Shown piece by piece: positions 22,831 through 34,649 of a DNA stretch of 64,000 nt (position 1 is the first letter of the stretch; every line of letters begins with the position of its first letter). A program made the position numbers and the translations under genes. Location: assembly GCA_963580455.1 (NCBI GenBank), contig OY756969.1, forward strand, positions 7,827,501 to 7,891,500, written 5' to 3'. Source of the DNA: Euonymus europaeus. Its lineage: Eukaryota > Streptophyta > Magnoliopsida > Celastrales > Celastraceae. The notes below the pieces were generated by a model. It made no database searches and was not told the origin of the DNA. It saw nothing but the letters and a program-made list of their open reading frames with translations.

Positions 22831-25427
22831 ATCAATATAAATTGAGAATAACTTCACCGTTACGTCAATGTTAATCTACCCTGATTGACCAAAAAATATG
22901 GAAGGTCTGGCCCCCACTTCAACGTAGAAACCCTACTATTCTACCAAAAACAAAATGTGTCATTCCCTATATACTTATACCATATATTCGATCAGTCTTT
23001 GATTCTCTATCGGTCAGAATATTTGCTGGGGAAAAAAGATTAGATACATAGCTACTAATGGATATATGCGCATTATGGAATCTTGATACATATCTTGTTT
23101 CAAAATATTTAAATTATTCAACTATTTGGGCATAAAATCCTCAACAGCTACATCCAAGTTGACGTAGATCTGGCCAGCCACCTTATCCACACATTTATCC
23201 TCCTTCGTGATGTTGAATATATATATATCCAAATATTTTCTCTCCATTTTCAAATTTCCTCTTCTCGGATCTCTCTTATTCTTCTTTTCACAGTTTTTCA
23301 AGCTACAATGAAGAACATCTAGTTAAGAACCGAACTTATCAAAATATCCAAAGAAAATAGGGCGGCTCCTAATTGTTTGATTTGTTTAAAAGCTGTTTTT
23401 TTTATATTTATTTATTAGTCGGTGGCGAATCTATGTTGTTGAATGCCCCCAATTTTTTCAATAAAATAAAATCAACTTCTATAAATAATTCTATTTTAAT
23501 TTAAGGCTAAAGCACTCACACTAAAACCTCGATCCTCCTGAATTAAAATTTAACTTTTTGTCGTAACCTCATTTCTTGTAATCTCAAACCTTCAATGTAA
23601 ATTTACTGATATAATCTATAATACCCTCGTTGAAAATTCTGTAAAGAGTATATATTCTACTTATCCAATAGTAGGGCGAGGATGCAACGTGGCATAAATT
23701 GAGGGTTAGATACGATAGGAATAGTATGTTAAAGGTCATAAAATGATGTAATATTTAAATTAGATTTATTTATTTGAATATAATATGTTTAGCAGTTAAT
23801 GTGAAAAATGACGTATTCGCATAAGCGTATTTTATTCTATATGATATATGAATTATTGTATAGAGTTTAGCTTATACACGGAAAATCAATTTATAAGTTC
23901 ATATTGAATATAAGTAAACGATCACAGCTAAGACGAAATTGGATGAACCATCAGCTTAACCGTGGTATAGTATTTCAGTATACCTATCTTGCTTACGTAC
24001 GGAAAGCGGTAAAGCTTGAACTTACTATACTGGCACATTGGGAGTGTATTGATCAAGAGTATGTGTGAATCAATTTTCTCAGTATGAATATATGGAAAAT
24101 TGTACACTCACTTTAGTGTTATGGAATTTTTCATAATCTTAATGTATTAAAGATCATTGGCATATGTACATTTAATGTATTAAACTTTGATTTACTAAAA
24201 GATGAGGTCTTTTTGTATTGGCCAACAAACACTAAAGAAATCGAGTTACCGCATTAAGTGCGCGATAAAAAATAATTTGTTAATAAAATTCATATTCAAT
24301 CATGAATTGATGATACCCTCTTGAGAATGCTTATATGATTTGAGAGCGTGTCAAAACCTCACAAGTGAATTTTAATTAATCTCACAGATTCAAATAAGTT
24401 AAGCAGTAAACTCAAAGAATATTTAAAGATATCAATTAAATATTATACGTCAGTGAAATATTTAGTTGCGGTTATCTATAACTCAATGTGAGGATTTAAA
24501 TGAACAATTATAACAAAAGACTTAGATTTAACTTGAGATAAAATGGAGAGTGCAATTACAATATTTTAGTGAAATACATTATAATTTATGAAATTTAATT
24601 ATAGTCATGGGTATGCGGTGATAATTGAATCCTTAGGAAGCTCATGTTTTATTTTTCTTAGTTGGTCCCCACTATAGCCCGGAAAGCCCAATATCTGAAG
24701 TAATAGAAAGTCAAAACAAAACGAAACAAGGATAAGAAGAAGGGGAGTGGGGTTCAACAACCTAGGGTGAAAACCCTAGGGTGCCTGATCCTATACATAC
24801 CCCATGGGTGTTTTTTTTTTCATTCTCAAATTTTGAGATTTAAATTGACCTCTTGACTCTCTAACTATTTCTACTAGTTTTAATTTATTTCTTTAGATTA
24901 ATCTTGGAGAAGAAGACCACTCTCTTATTCTACCGATATAAGCTTTAAATCAATCGTGTCAACTTACTCTTTATTATTGATTAATTTGGGATCAATTCAT
25001 AGCGATCCCAAGATACGTTAATCTAGATTTATCTAGATAAAATAAATCATGATAGTCACTATTGTTAAAAAAAATTGAAAACCGTTCTATTGGTTGCTAC
25101 TATATGATCCTCAATACGCTTTTGCTTTTATGTGCTTTTCAACCAGAGATAGCAACATGGCCACTTGTATGGTCACACATGTCAAACATATGTAAAACAG
25201 AATAATTAATTCAGGGAGAGAAATTGAATGCAATTCTACTTTTGGAGCGCTATAAATAGTCTCCACATTTGCTGACTACTTCACGAGGTTTTTCGGTTCT
25301 CTCACTCTCTGCTTTAATCTTATCCACTACTGTCAGCTTGGGTGGTTATACCCGTTAAGAGATAACTATCAGAGACAGCAGTTTTGTTCGTTTTGTTTGG
25401 TTTTTGTTGACAAAGAAAGCTACAGCC
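22831..25427. other. AT-rich intergenic region upstream of the serine-rich gene
   Basis: No gene seen. Pieces look like old repeats: a short inverted pair CCTAGGGTGAAAACCCTAGG at 24761-24780 and poly-T/TA runs. The last 250 bp form the promoter of the gene at 25428; CTATAAATAGTCTCC at about 25250 is the likely TATA box. Confidence 0.5.
25250..25258 (+). promoter_or_regulatory. TATA box of the serine-rich gene
   Basis: CTATAAATAG lies about 178 bp before the ATG at 25428, with a pyrimidine-rich leader (TTCTCTCACTCTCTGC) between. Confidence 0.6.
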
Positions 25428-26502
25428 ATGGAAAACAAAACCCAACTGGCTGCTTCTTCTTCTTCTAATTCAAAATCAACAACGACATCATCTTTTGACC
25501 ATCTATTTGGTCCTAAAGACTCCACTTCTTCTTCCTCTTCAACTGGAACTTTCAGCACTATTTTCCCATCACCATCAACGGTACATATATTCTTACTGTT
25601 ACAACAAAGGCTTCACCTTGACAGATATATATATATATATATATACATGTACTTCATTTATTAGTCAATCTTTGTATGTGATTTAGTTCATGCTTTATAA
25701 TATTATATATATTCAGTCTAGCTTACGTCGCTCTGATTCATCTACAGTACTATAGTTGGCTGGTGTTTGGTCTCATATTGCCTCTGAAAATTAACAGGTT
25801 TTAGGGAGGGACTCCTCTCACTCATCTGGAAATATGGGTTCACAGAGGATCCATGGAATGAGTCACAATGAGAATAAAAAATATGGTATATATATACCCA
25901 AAGTTATATATTAATATATATGTATGTTTTGTTTATACTTATTTTGTGTGGATTATATATGTATATATAGACTATGAATATGATATGCTTCTGGTTAATT
26001 AATTAGTTTATTCCTTTTTGGTTGGTTTGGCGTTTCCAGATAGTCAAGACAGCAAAGGAAATGGAAGTGGAAAAGAGTTATACCAGGTTGAAACAGTAGA
26101 ACCAAGCTATTTAAGCTCATCAATTTACTATGGTGGTCAAGAAAATTATTCTCCAAGGACCATGGACAATTCTGATCAATCTCACCATAACCATACTGTA
26201 AGCATGCACCATAATTTTCCAATGATATACATATGTATGTATGTATATAGAGTGTGTATTTTCCAATAAAATTATTTTCTTTTTTGACTTGAATATCAGA
26301 TCAAGAAAGATGGGAAAGATGATGATCCCAATAATGGGAGCCATTCAAATACAGGAGGGAATTGGTGGCAGGGTATATCAATGGCTTTGAAGATCTATAT
26401 ATATATATGAACCTATCTTTTTAGTAATGAATTCAATTGTGACACATGACTGACTTAATTAAATGACCATTATTTGTTTCCGCAGGATCTTTCTATTACT
26501 AA
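25428..26502 (+). CDS. SIS: Small serine-rich plant protein, SALT INDUCED SERINE RICH-like, five exons, 162 aa
   Basis: Exons: 25428-25580, 25798-25885, 26040-26197, 26300-26372, 26486-26502; all introns are GT-AG and phases match, giving 162 residues. Features: N-terminal MENKTQLAASSSSNSKSTTT, serine runs with FDHLFGPKDS and STIFPSPST, VLGRDSSHSS after intron 1, the conserved block EPSYLSSSIYYGGQENY, and the C-terminus GGNWWQGSFYY. These fit a plant family that I know from the Arabidopsis salt-induced serine-rich protein (SIS); members have no enzymatic motif, no membrane segment, and a role suggested in salt response. The family match comes from memory of conserved blocks, so the gene name is less sure than the gene model. 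It is intact and has its own TATA box. A possible uORF-free leader of about 150 bp precedes it. Confidence 0.82.
25624..25645. repeat. (TA)n microsatellite in intron 1
   Basis: Eleven or so TA units within the first intron of the serine-rich gene. Confidence 0.9.
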
Positions 26503-26649
26503 CTTCTACACCCATATATGTTATGCAAATTCGCCAGTATTAAAACTAAGGTAAGTGAAGTTGTGTCATAAATTTTATGTTCAATATCTATCATATTATA
26601 AAATCATATGAATACTATACATTATGATGAATCTAATGAGTTTATATTG

Positions 26650-26880
26650 GGTGGGTTTTTCTTCAGGCTGTTGGGTTCAAATCTTATTGCGCGGCTTCCT
26701 TTTTTGGAGGATCAGGCTGGGGTATTTAGTTTAAAGTCCTAATTTGGGATCCGGGTTCGTGTCTGGGTTTCCACTTGTGGGCTTAGTCCTTTCGGATTTG
26801 GTGATATTCGTGTCGGTCTCTTGTAATTATCTTAATAAATTTGACAAATTTATCAAGAAAAAGGGGATCCATCTCAAATT
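26650..26880 (+). mobile_element. Possible LINE 3' tail
   Basis: A GC-richer island (GGCTGTTGGGTTCAAATC start) that ends TCTTGTAATTATCTTAATAA and an A-rich AAGAAAAAGG. The form is like plant LINE 3' UTRs. No coding domain remains, so this is tentative. Confidence 0.3.
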
Positions 26881-27710
26881 GTCCTCTAGGTTGTATTTTG
26901 TTCTTTGAATGATTATGTGCTTGTCAAGAAGAAAAACTTGGAAGAAAGCCATTTGAGAATATTAACTAAAGAAACTTAAATGAAAGTTGAATTTTGAGGG
27001 AAATATTTTGAATGTAAACTTCAAAGAGTAATATATATATATATATATATGATATTTAGTAAGTCATAAATTAATTAATTGGTTAGGAGATCGCATATTT
27101 AATCCTTATCTAGCTCTTACACAAAAAATTATCATGTGTTTACTGGCATACGAGATTCATATTTTATTGTCCGGGTCCATGGATCACCCGAAAAGTATAG
27201 TTGCGGGTTCTCATGTTTTTTATATATATGTATATATATATATATAGATGTGGAACAATATATTATAACACAGAATATATGATGGTTTTCAGGTTCTTAT
27301 GTTGCAGGAATGAAGATTGAGATCTACCGCAATCCACAATCACAATAGATAAACAATTTTTGTGTACAAGACTGTGGTAGTGAAGAGAATAGACAGAGAG
27401 ACCATATATCTAGAAATTAAATATATTATGAAAATAACGAATGGTAGTCATAACATAGCTTCATATATACAACAACACCGACAATTGGATACCTTTTTGT
27501 ATGAGTTTAATTAATTACATATTTAAAGGTATTTTGTTGCCTCCTGTATACAGTATATTCTCAGAACTAAAATATTCCATGTACCTCATCTTTGCTTGAT
27601 ATATATAAAAAAATCCATAACATATCGTTGATATAAAAAAGAAAAAAAAACTCTTACGATATCTTAAAATGGGATCATAATTTTTAGGGTTAAAAATATT
27701 TTAAAAAAAT
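26881..27710. other. AT-rich intergenic sequence
   Basis: Includes TA microsatellites at about 27028-27050 and 27222-27245. No gene or clear repeat family seen. Confidence 0.5.
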
Positions 27711-27921
27711 AGCAAAGATATTTATATTTTGATCGATTTTACGAATCTAACGATATATTTATCACTCGAAATAAAAATCAAACTCAACATAAAAAGTGCA
27801 TGATAATTCTGAATCGTTCGAAATAAAATCAATGATATTTCATACACTTTTCAGGTTGTATTTGATTTTTATTTCGAACAAAAATATATCTTTGGATTCA
27901 TAAAACCGATAAAATACAAAT
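27711..27921. repeat. Long inverted repeat (MITE-like foldback), cut by element B
   Basis: Arm 1 (about 27711-27802) and the reverse complement of 27841-27921 agree over about 80 bp, with shared words CGAAATAAAAATCAAA and GATATAT, and a spacer of about 38 bp. Arm 2 continues across element B: after B, 35070-35085 (CAAATATACTTTTGAC) completes the match to TAGCAAAGATATTTAT of arm 1. No coding content. Confidence 0.75.
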
Positions 27922-28345
27922 TGTCGATGCAAAAATCCGCACCGATGTTTGAGTTTCTTGGGTTGAGCTCACACAGGCCAAGTAATTGAATTGAAATGAA
28001 AACACACAACAATATACGTGGTTCGGCAAGAATGCCTACGTCCACGGTGGAGCCTGAATTTCTTATTCCTTATCTTTAATGGTTACAAGTGATTGCTATT
28101 TATAATAAAATCAAGTAACCTCTCTCCTTGCATCATGGATGCAATCTCCGTTTGAATTTTGAAGAGAAGTTACACTTGAATTTTGAAGGTAAGTTGACGA
28201 GATCATGATCATCACCAAAGGCGGGATGAGGTTGTTCAAGTTACGTATCGCACTACCAATACGTCTTGTCGTCTTGTGCCACGTGCAGCCTCCAGGTGCC
28301 ACTGTCTCCCAACAGCCACGTGGCATCACACTTTTATACTCCACA
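27922..28345 (-). repeat. Element B 3' LTR (424 bp)
   Basis: Matches 34650-35069 (shared ATATACGTGGTTCGGCAAGA, GCCTGAATTTCTTATT, GTCGTCTTGTGCCACGTGCA). The adjacent minus-strand sequence AAAGGCTGGGGGCTAT (28346-28361) is the polypurine tract. Confidence 0.93.
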
Positions 28346-28439
28346 ATAGCCCCCAGCCTTTTTCTTCTTTCCCAAAGAATGAAGGATTAAGGCTTGAATC
28401 ATCTTAACACAAGCAAGTAGTGGTTCGCCTCTTGAGTCT

Positions 28440-30310
28440 CTTTCCATAGGATCATGACACTTTTCACAAAGTTGCCTACGCAGCCCATTCCTAGGCTGGA
28501 CGTCTAAGCCAGAGACAGTGGTGCATCAGCCCCTCCGAGGCTAGATGCATTCATTTGGCAAAAGGGTGCCTACGTCTATGCTGGGCACCAGCTCCCTCCT
28601 AGGCTGGATGTCAACGCCAGGTGCATAGGTGCCTACGCAGCCCCCTTTGAGGCTGCATGCCTACGTCTGGCGCAATGTGCCTACAAACCAACCCCTCTTA
28701 GGCTAGATGCCTACATCTGATGAAAAGTTGTCTACGTACCAGCCCCTCTTAGGCTAGATGCCTACATCTGATGAAAAGTTGTCTATGTACCAGCCCCTCC
28801 TAGGCTGGACGTCTAAATTGGGCATAAGCATTCATCTAACACAAGAGTGCCTACATCTACGCTGGGCATCAGCTTGCTCCCTACGTCTGGCTTAAGGGTG
28901 CCTATGCAGCTTCCCCTTAGGTCGGATGTCAAACAGCCTCTTCTCAGGTTGGATGTCTACGCAAACCACAAAAATGCACCAGCCCCTCCTAGGCTGGATG
29001 CTTACGCCTGGTGCAAAGGTGTCACGCACCAGCCCCTCCTAGGCTGGACGTCTACATCTAGTGAAAGGTTGTCTACGTACCAGCCCTTCTTAGGCTAGAC
29101 GCCTACATATGGTGAAAAGGTGCCTACTCACCAGCCCTTGCTAGGCTTGACGTTTACTTCTGTCACAGGAGCGCACCAGCCCCCTCTTAGGCTGGATACA
29201 TACGTCTGGCACAAGGGTGCCTACTTTGGGCACCAGCCCCCTCCTAGGCTCGATGCCTACATCTGGCGCAAGAATGTCTACCCATGAGCCCCTAGCCTAC
29301 ACGTCTACATTTGGCAAAAGGCTGCCTAAGCCTTTGCTTGGCATCAACCCCTCCTGGGTTAAATCCATTCATCTGTCACAAGAGCAACTGGATGGCTACG
29401 TCTGGCACAAGGTGTATTAAGCATTCGCATGGCATGCATTCATCTGGCACTACCTACCTACGCCAATGCTAGACATCATCCCTCCTAGGCTCGATGCCTA
29501 CATCTGGTGAAATGGCGCCTACACACTAGCCTCTCCTAGGCTGGATGTCTACATCTGGCACAGGAGCGCACCAGCCCCCTCTTAGGATCGATGCATACGT
29601 CTGGCACAAGAGTGCCTATAAGGGTGCCAGCCCCCTACGCTCAGCCTCTTGCTAGGCCAGATGCCTACGTCAGGCACAAGGTGCCTACGCCTACACTGGG
29701 CATCAATCCCTCCTAGGCTTGATGCCTACGCAGCCCCCTCTTAGGCTGCATGCCTACATTTGGCACAAGGTTGCCTAAGCCTTCACTTGGCATCAACCCT
29801 TCTGGGTTTGATGTATTCATCTGGCATAAAAGTGCCTACGCTGCATGCCTACGCCTGTTGCACAGGCGCCTACGCAACCCCTCTTAGGCTGCATTCCTAC
29901 AGCCGGTGAAAGGTTGTCTACGTACCAGCCCCTCCTAAACTAGGCTGGACATCTACGCAATGCAACAGCTCCTCCTAGGCTGGTGCCTACGTTTGGCACA
30001 AGGGTGCACCAGCCTCTCCTAGACTGGATATCTACGCATGCAAAAGTGCCTACGTTTGGCACTAGCCCATTCCTAGGATGCATGCATACTTCTGGCACTA
30101 GGGCACCAGCCCCCTCCTAGGCTCGATGCCTACCTCTGGCACAAGGGTGCCTACGCAGCCTCCTCTTAGGCTGGATGTCTATGCAAGTTACAAAAATGCT
30201 TCAGCCCCTCATCTACGTATGCCACAAAGTTGTCTAAGCCTTCGCTTGGCATCAACCTCTCCTGGGTTGGCGCATTCAACTGGCACTACGCCTACACTAG
30301 GCATCCAGCC
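28440..30310. repeat. Degenerate ~50-bp repeat array in element B
   Basis: Dozens of imperfect copies built from CCAGCCCCTCCTAGGCTGGA, TGCCTACGTCTGGCACAAGG and GTGCCTACGCA. Many units hold the short palindrome CAGCC..CCTAGG..GCTGG. Spacing varies, so there is no single strict period. No frame crosses it that resembles a protein family. Confidence 0.85.
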
Positions 30311-30905
30311 CATAGCCTCTTCGGTTTTCATTAATTAGATAGACTCTTCGACTTTTCTTAATGATTTTAGCCTCTTTGGCTTCTTTAATCTTATAGTTTC
30401 TTCGGTTTTTCTATAATTAGATAGCCTCTTCGGCCTTTCTTGGATAGTCTCTGACTTTTGATCGAGCTAGGAGGCGAATGCTCTCTTCTCCTCTTTCTTC
30501 GGCAAGTTGTAGTTTCTTTACAAAAAATTCAGGTACTTCTTTACCTTTTTTTTCTACCCCGCCTGCACTGGTGGGGTGTCCCCTGCCCCCGCCCAGCTGC
30601 TGGGCGGAAGGCTCATTTTTTTTTTTTTTTTTTAGCCTCTTTGGCTTTTTTTTTCCTTTCCCTTAGCCTCTTTGGCTTTCTTTGAAATAGCCTCTTCCGC
30701 ATTTCTTAATAACTTTAGCCTCTTTGAATCTCATAGCCTCTTTGGCTTTTTCTTTGCATTTAGCCTCTTTGGCTTTTTTGAATCTCATTGCCTCTTTGGC
30801 TTTTTTTTGCACTTAGCCTCTTTGGCTTATTTAATCTTATAGCCTCTTTGGCCTTTCTTAATAACTTTAGCCTCTTTGGCTTCATTTATATTGACAGCCT
30901 ATTTG
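30311..30905. repeat. TAGCCTCTTTGGCTTTTTT repeat array
   Basis: At least fifteen copies of AGCCTCTTTGGCTTT-like units separated by 5-20 T-rich bases, with a T-run at about 30617-30638. Each core AGCC-TCTTT-GGCT can form a 4-bp stem. It directly follows the 50-bp array. Confidence 0.85.
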
Positions 30906-31195
30906 ACTGACTTATTGACCAATCTCTTCCAATAGTTTGTACGTCTCATCGACAATTCTTGGGAACTTTTACCTTAGCCGGGGTGCTGTCTTGGTATATG
31001 CATCCATACGCCTCAGCTTGGGATGGTGCACTCTTTTTCTCCTTAGTTCATCAACAATTGTACTTCAATAATTAAAATAAATAAATTATTTTATTGACAT
31101 GAGAAAATCGTTGAGCCACTATGTGACAAACTTATTGACATGAAAAAAGTAAAGATAAGAAATTATCTCTTCAATCGATCAGGGCTAGAATAAGG

Positions 31196-34100
31196 TTATT
31201 CTTTCTTTGGAGTTTCATCTTGCTCCTTGCTTTTGATGTAATCTTCCAAATACCCTTGCTCCACCAGGTGCTCTAGATGCCACTTTAATTCATGGCATTC
31301 TTCTGTATGATGTCCTTTATCATTATGGTAGGCACAAAATCGAGTATGGTCTTTCTTTGCTGGATCGCTCACAACTTTTACGGGCGACTTGAAGTAGTGG
31401 TCATGTAATATCCCGAACCCAAATTAAAAAAAAATATAATAAATTTTCAAATTTGATATTTTTAATAAATACTACATATTTTTAGAAAAACATTGGCGCA
31501 AGAATCACATGAATCGGAGTTATATTGAAGGAATTACGAATTTTGAAAGTTTAGGTAAACGAAGGGCAAAATGGTAATTTATCAGAAAATCTGGCATATA
31601 CCAGATTTTCCAGCAAGAACAGGCAGTACACGCGAGGGAGAGAGAGAAAATGGAATTTGAAATGAGTTTTTCGTGTATGTGGTCCGATTGGGGCAAGTGA
31701 GGTGTCGAAACGAAGCTTGTGGAGAGAGGACCAAAACCCAACCAGAATCGTCGTCATCGGACCACCACAGGCGGCGGAATCAGGCGACAAAGTTTCGGTT
31801 TTCGACGACTTCCGAGCTCTATCCCGGTCGATTCCGAAGGAGTTTCGGAACGAGACAGGTACCAATGGATTGTTCGTCTTACGAGCTTTAATTTGATATA
31901 TGGTTCGCTGGATTGATCGGGTTGACCCGAGTTGACCGGGTTGACTTTTACCCGGGTTGACCCGAGTTGACTTTGACTCGATTTGACTATTTGACCCGAG
32001 TTGACCGTTGACTTTCACTAGGGTTGACCGTTGACTTTTCCGTATTTTGACAGTATTGGGTATACGTATTCGTATTTTGATGCAGGCGTTTGGTTTGAGG
32101 ATTTTGGATTGGGATTTCGGATGTACTACGGATTAGCGTAGTCGACATTTTCAGGTAGGGATTCTGCCCTACTTCTTATTTGGGGTTCCGGGGGTTCCGT
32201 ATTCGACGGACTCCTATTTGTCTATTGGTGTGAAATTCCTGGAGGTTGGGAATTTCTCTATTTCTACTCTTATTTGATTTATTTCAGCAATTGCAATTTG
32301 TTATGATTATATGTTGTTTGTTTGGAGGTATATGTACGACTGGCGGCATTTTTGTGCATCGTGTCTCTTGCGGGGCCCACTATCCTGGTGGGGCCCACTT
32401 ATTCTTTTGTGGGACCCACATCCATTGGTGAGGCCCACCTCCTGATGTTTGGTTTTGTCCTCGAGAGTTCGGATAGGACTTCATTATGATGATCTTCTAT
32501 GATTTGTTAGATTATGGAGGGATGATTTGTAGAGCGTGGGACCCACATCGGGCGACCCAGCTTACTGGATGATTTATCGATGGATTTGATCGGGTACGTA
32601 CCTGGAGACCCGATTGAGGTGAGGTACATCCTAGGGGACGCTCTTCGATGTAGGCGATGCTATCGAGTACCTGATGTAGGCTCGATCCTCATCCAATCTG
32701 GGGAGTACCTGGACTGGGAGACACCTTGCGGGGATCAGGGTGGGTCCAGGGGAGGATTTTCTGTTGTTATGTGGATATGAGTTGATACGGATTTGAGTTG
32801 ATAAGGATTTGAGTTGGATTATGATTGAGTACTGATTTGAGAGTTGTACTTGAGGATGGTAGTGGTGGAGCCTACTCGGTATCTACCCTACGGATTGACT
32901 GATTGTGATGAGATGTGATGTGTATCACTTATGGTTTCTCTGTATGTATTCTATATCTTACAGGCTTTCTTACTTTATTTCTGATTTACTGGAGTTCGGT
33001 GGTACGGTAGTGTATCACTATTTGAGTTTCCTGTTCATCTCACATACATCTTGAGTTCTACTTTCCGTTTATTCTGATGATCGATATTTCTCCATATCCC
33101 TACTGAGCTTTGTAGCTCACCCCTTTCATTCACATGTTTTCAGGTGAGATAGCTGGAGTGGATGATCAGCGCAGGGATGCGTGAGGCGTGATGTAGCTGG
33201 TGTGGGGATGATTTGTCTGTCTGTAGTATCTGTGTTTCGTATCTTTGATGTTTTGGATTTTCCGCTGTAGACACTGGTTTGTATTATGACATTTATATAT
33301 ACATGTGATACTATTTATGTAGTGTTTGGGTAGATATTGGGTTTAAATCCGATTCGGGGAACGGAGGAGTTCCCTGCCGGTCACGTCTCTGGGATTCATG
33401 GGTGCTCATCTACACCTATCTGGGAGAGGGGCGTGACAGGTCATCCTTGACTTTTTGAAAGATCTTGGCGATCGATTCATTGAAGTTCGTATAAATGGCT
33501 TCATGACTTGACTTCAATCCCATTGAGGACTCTTTGTCAATACCTGATTTATCAGATCTCTTTTGATCCTCTTCCAGTTTAACATATTTCATGATCCTTT
33601 CTTGTAGATCATTCATTCTCATCGGTGTCTTGTGGGTTAAGCTTTCCCTCAGCCTGTGATCTCGCGGCTGCTGTCTTTTCATCGCAGTCTTCTATGTCAG
33701 CATACGTGTCTGAGTATCTTGAAGCATACTCCCTCAGTGACTCTCCTTTTCTCAGCTTCAGTGCGAACAACGTGTCTAAGGTGGCTGGCTCCCTGCTGTT
33801 TGCTATGAACCTTGACACAAATGCTCGCGCAAGCTCCCTCCAAGAAGAGATTGAATTCTCCGGGAGCAGGTGAAACCATTTCATTGCAATCCTGCCAAGA
33901 CTAGAAGGAAACATCTTGCACATGAGAGAGTCCCGGCCTGCCCACAGGGCCATTTTGTGAGCGTAGGCAGCAACATGAGATACGGGGTGAGTTTTTCCGT
34001 CATATAGTTCAAAGGTGGGAGGAATAAACTTATCTGGGGGATCTTCCCTTTTGAGCGATTTCATGAAGGGGTAGTAGTCATCCTGTTGAGTGTTTGCTCT

Positions 34101-34597
34101 GCCTTCTTCTGGGTGCTCCACATGGCATCTCCAGCCCTCCTAGTACTCTCCTTTCGGGGTCGCCTCTCATTGATGCCCCCAGAGGGAGACGTACGCCTAG
34201 GCTTTATTGGAGTTGGTGAGCATCTCTTGGGAGTTGGTGAGCGCCTGCTCCCTTTAGGGGAGGAGGAGCGATCCTGCCTCCTTGAGGTCAAGGAGCGCCC
34301 TCGTCTTCTCTTTGGTGAAGGACTTCTCCGCTGATGTGACCTGCCAGTACTCTTGGTCTCCTCCTTGAGTTGTCGACCCTCCTCTGGGCGATGGATGACA
34401 CTGGCTAAGTGTTTCCCTTTGTTTTTCAGCTCGTGCAACTGCTCCCTTAGCCTTTGCAGCTCCTCTTCTCTCTGGCTCAGCAACTCCTCAATCTCCTCTT
34501 CTTGGGAGACCCTGTTGACATCCTGATCACCAATGACCTCCTCTGGGGGTAGCTGCACTTCTTCCCTCCTGGCGTCTTTCGCTTGACCCTCAGCCAT
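31196..34597 (-). pseudogene. Element B gag, split by a solo LTR
   Basis: Start ATG at 34597, 53 bases inside the 5' LTR (MAEGQAKDARREEVQLPPEE). A Glu/Arg-rich coiled coil and an Arg/Ser/Pro-rich stretch (SPSPKRRRGRSLTSRR) come first. After a one-base shift near 34115 follows the retrotransposon gag domain (FELYDGKTHPVSHVAAYAHK, KWFHLLPENSISSWRELARA, KLRKGESLREYASRYSDTYA). Another shift lies near 33640. The solo LTR (31404-33438) cuts the frame after KVKDD; it resumes at 31403 with HYFKSPVKVVSDPAKKDHTR and CAYHNDKGHHTEECHELKW, and ends at the TAA at 31196-31198. Nothing like pol follows. Confidence 0.88.
31404..33438 (+). mobile_element. Solo LTR (2035 bp) inside gag of element B
   Basis: Starts TGTAATATCCCGAACCC and ends GGGGCGTGACA, with perfect GGTCA duplications at 31399-31403 and 33439-33443. 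It has CTGAGCTTTGTAGCTCACCCC near 33104 followed by TTTTCAGGTGAGA, as in the opposite-facing solo LTR of element A. Direct repeats of GGTTGACCCGAGTTGAC occur at 31920-32010. No gag or pol inside. The pair belongs to one family, probably a gypsy lineage with long LTRs. Confidence 0.9.
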
Positions 34598-34631
34598 AGT
34601 AGCAACCTCAAGAAACAAACAAAATGATTTT

Positions 34632-34649
34632 CCCACAGACGGCGCCAAT
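34632..34649 (-). other. Primer-binding site of element B
   Basis: Minus-strand ATTGGCGCCGTCTGTGGG next to the 5' LTR; same TTGGCGCC start as the site of element C. Confidence 0.65.

Noticed and set aside
28440..30310. CRISPR array
   Set aside because: Spacing and units are irregular, there are no unique spacers of constant length, and this is a plant nuclear locus within an LTR element.
31673..32018. Overlapping frames near 31.8 kb as a gene
   Set aside because: They fall inside a solo LTR with clean borders and have no family match.
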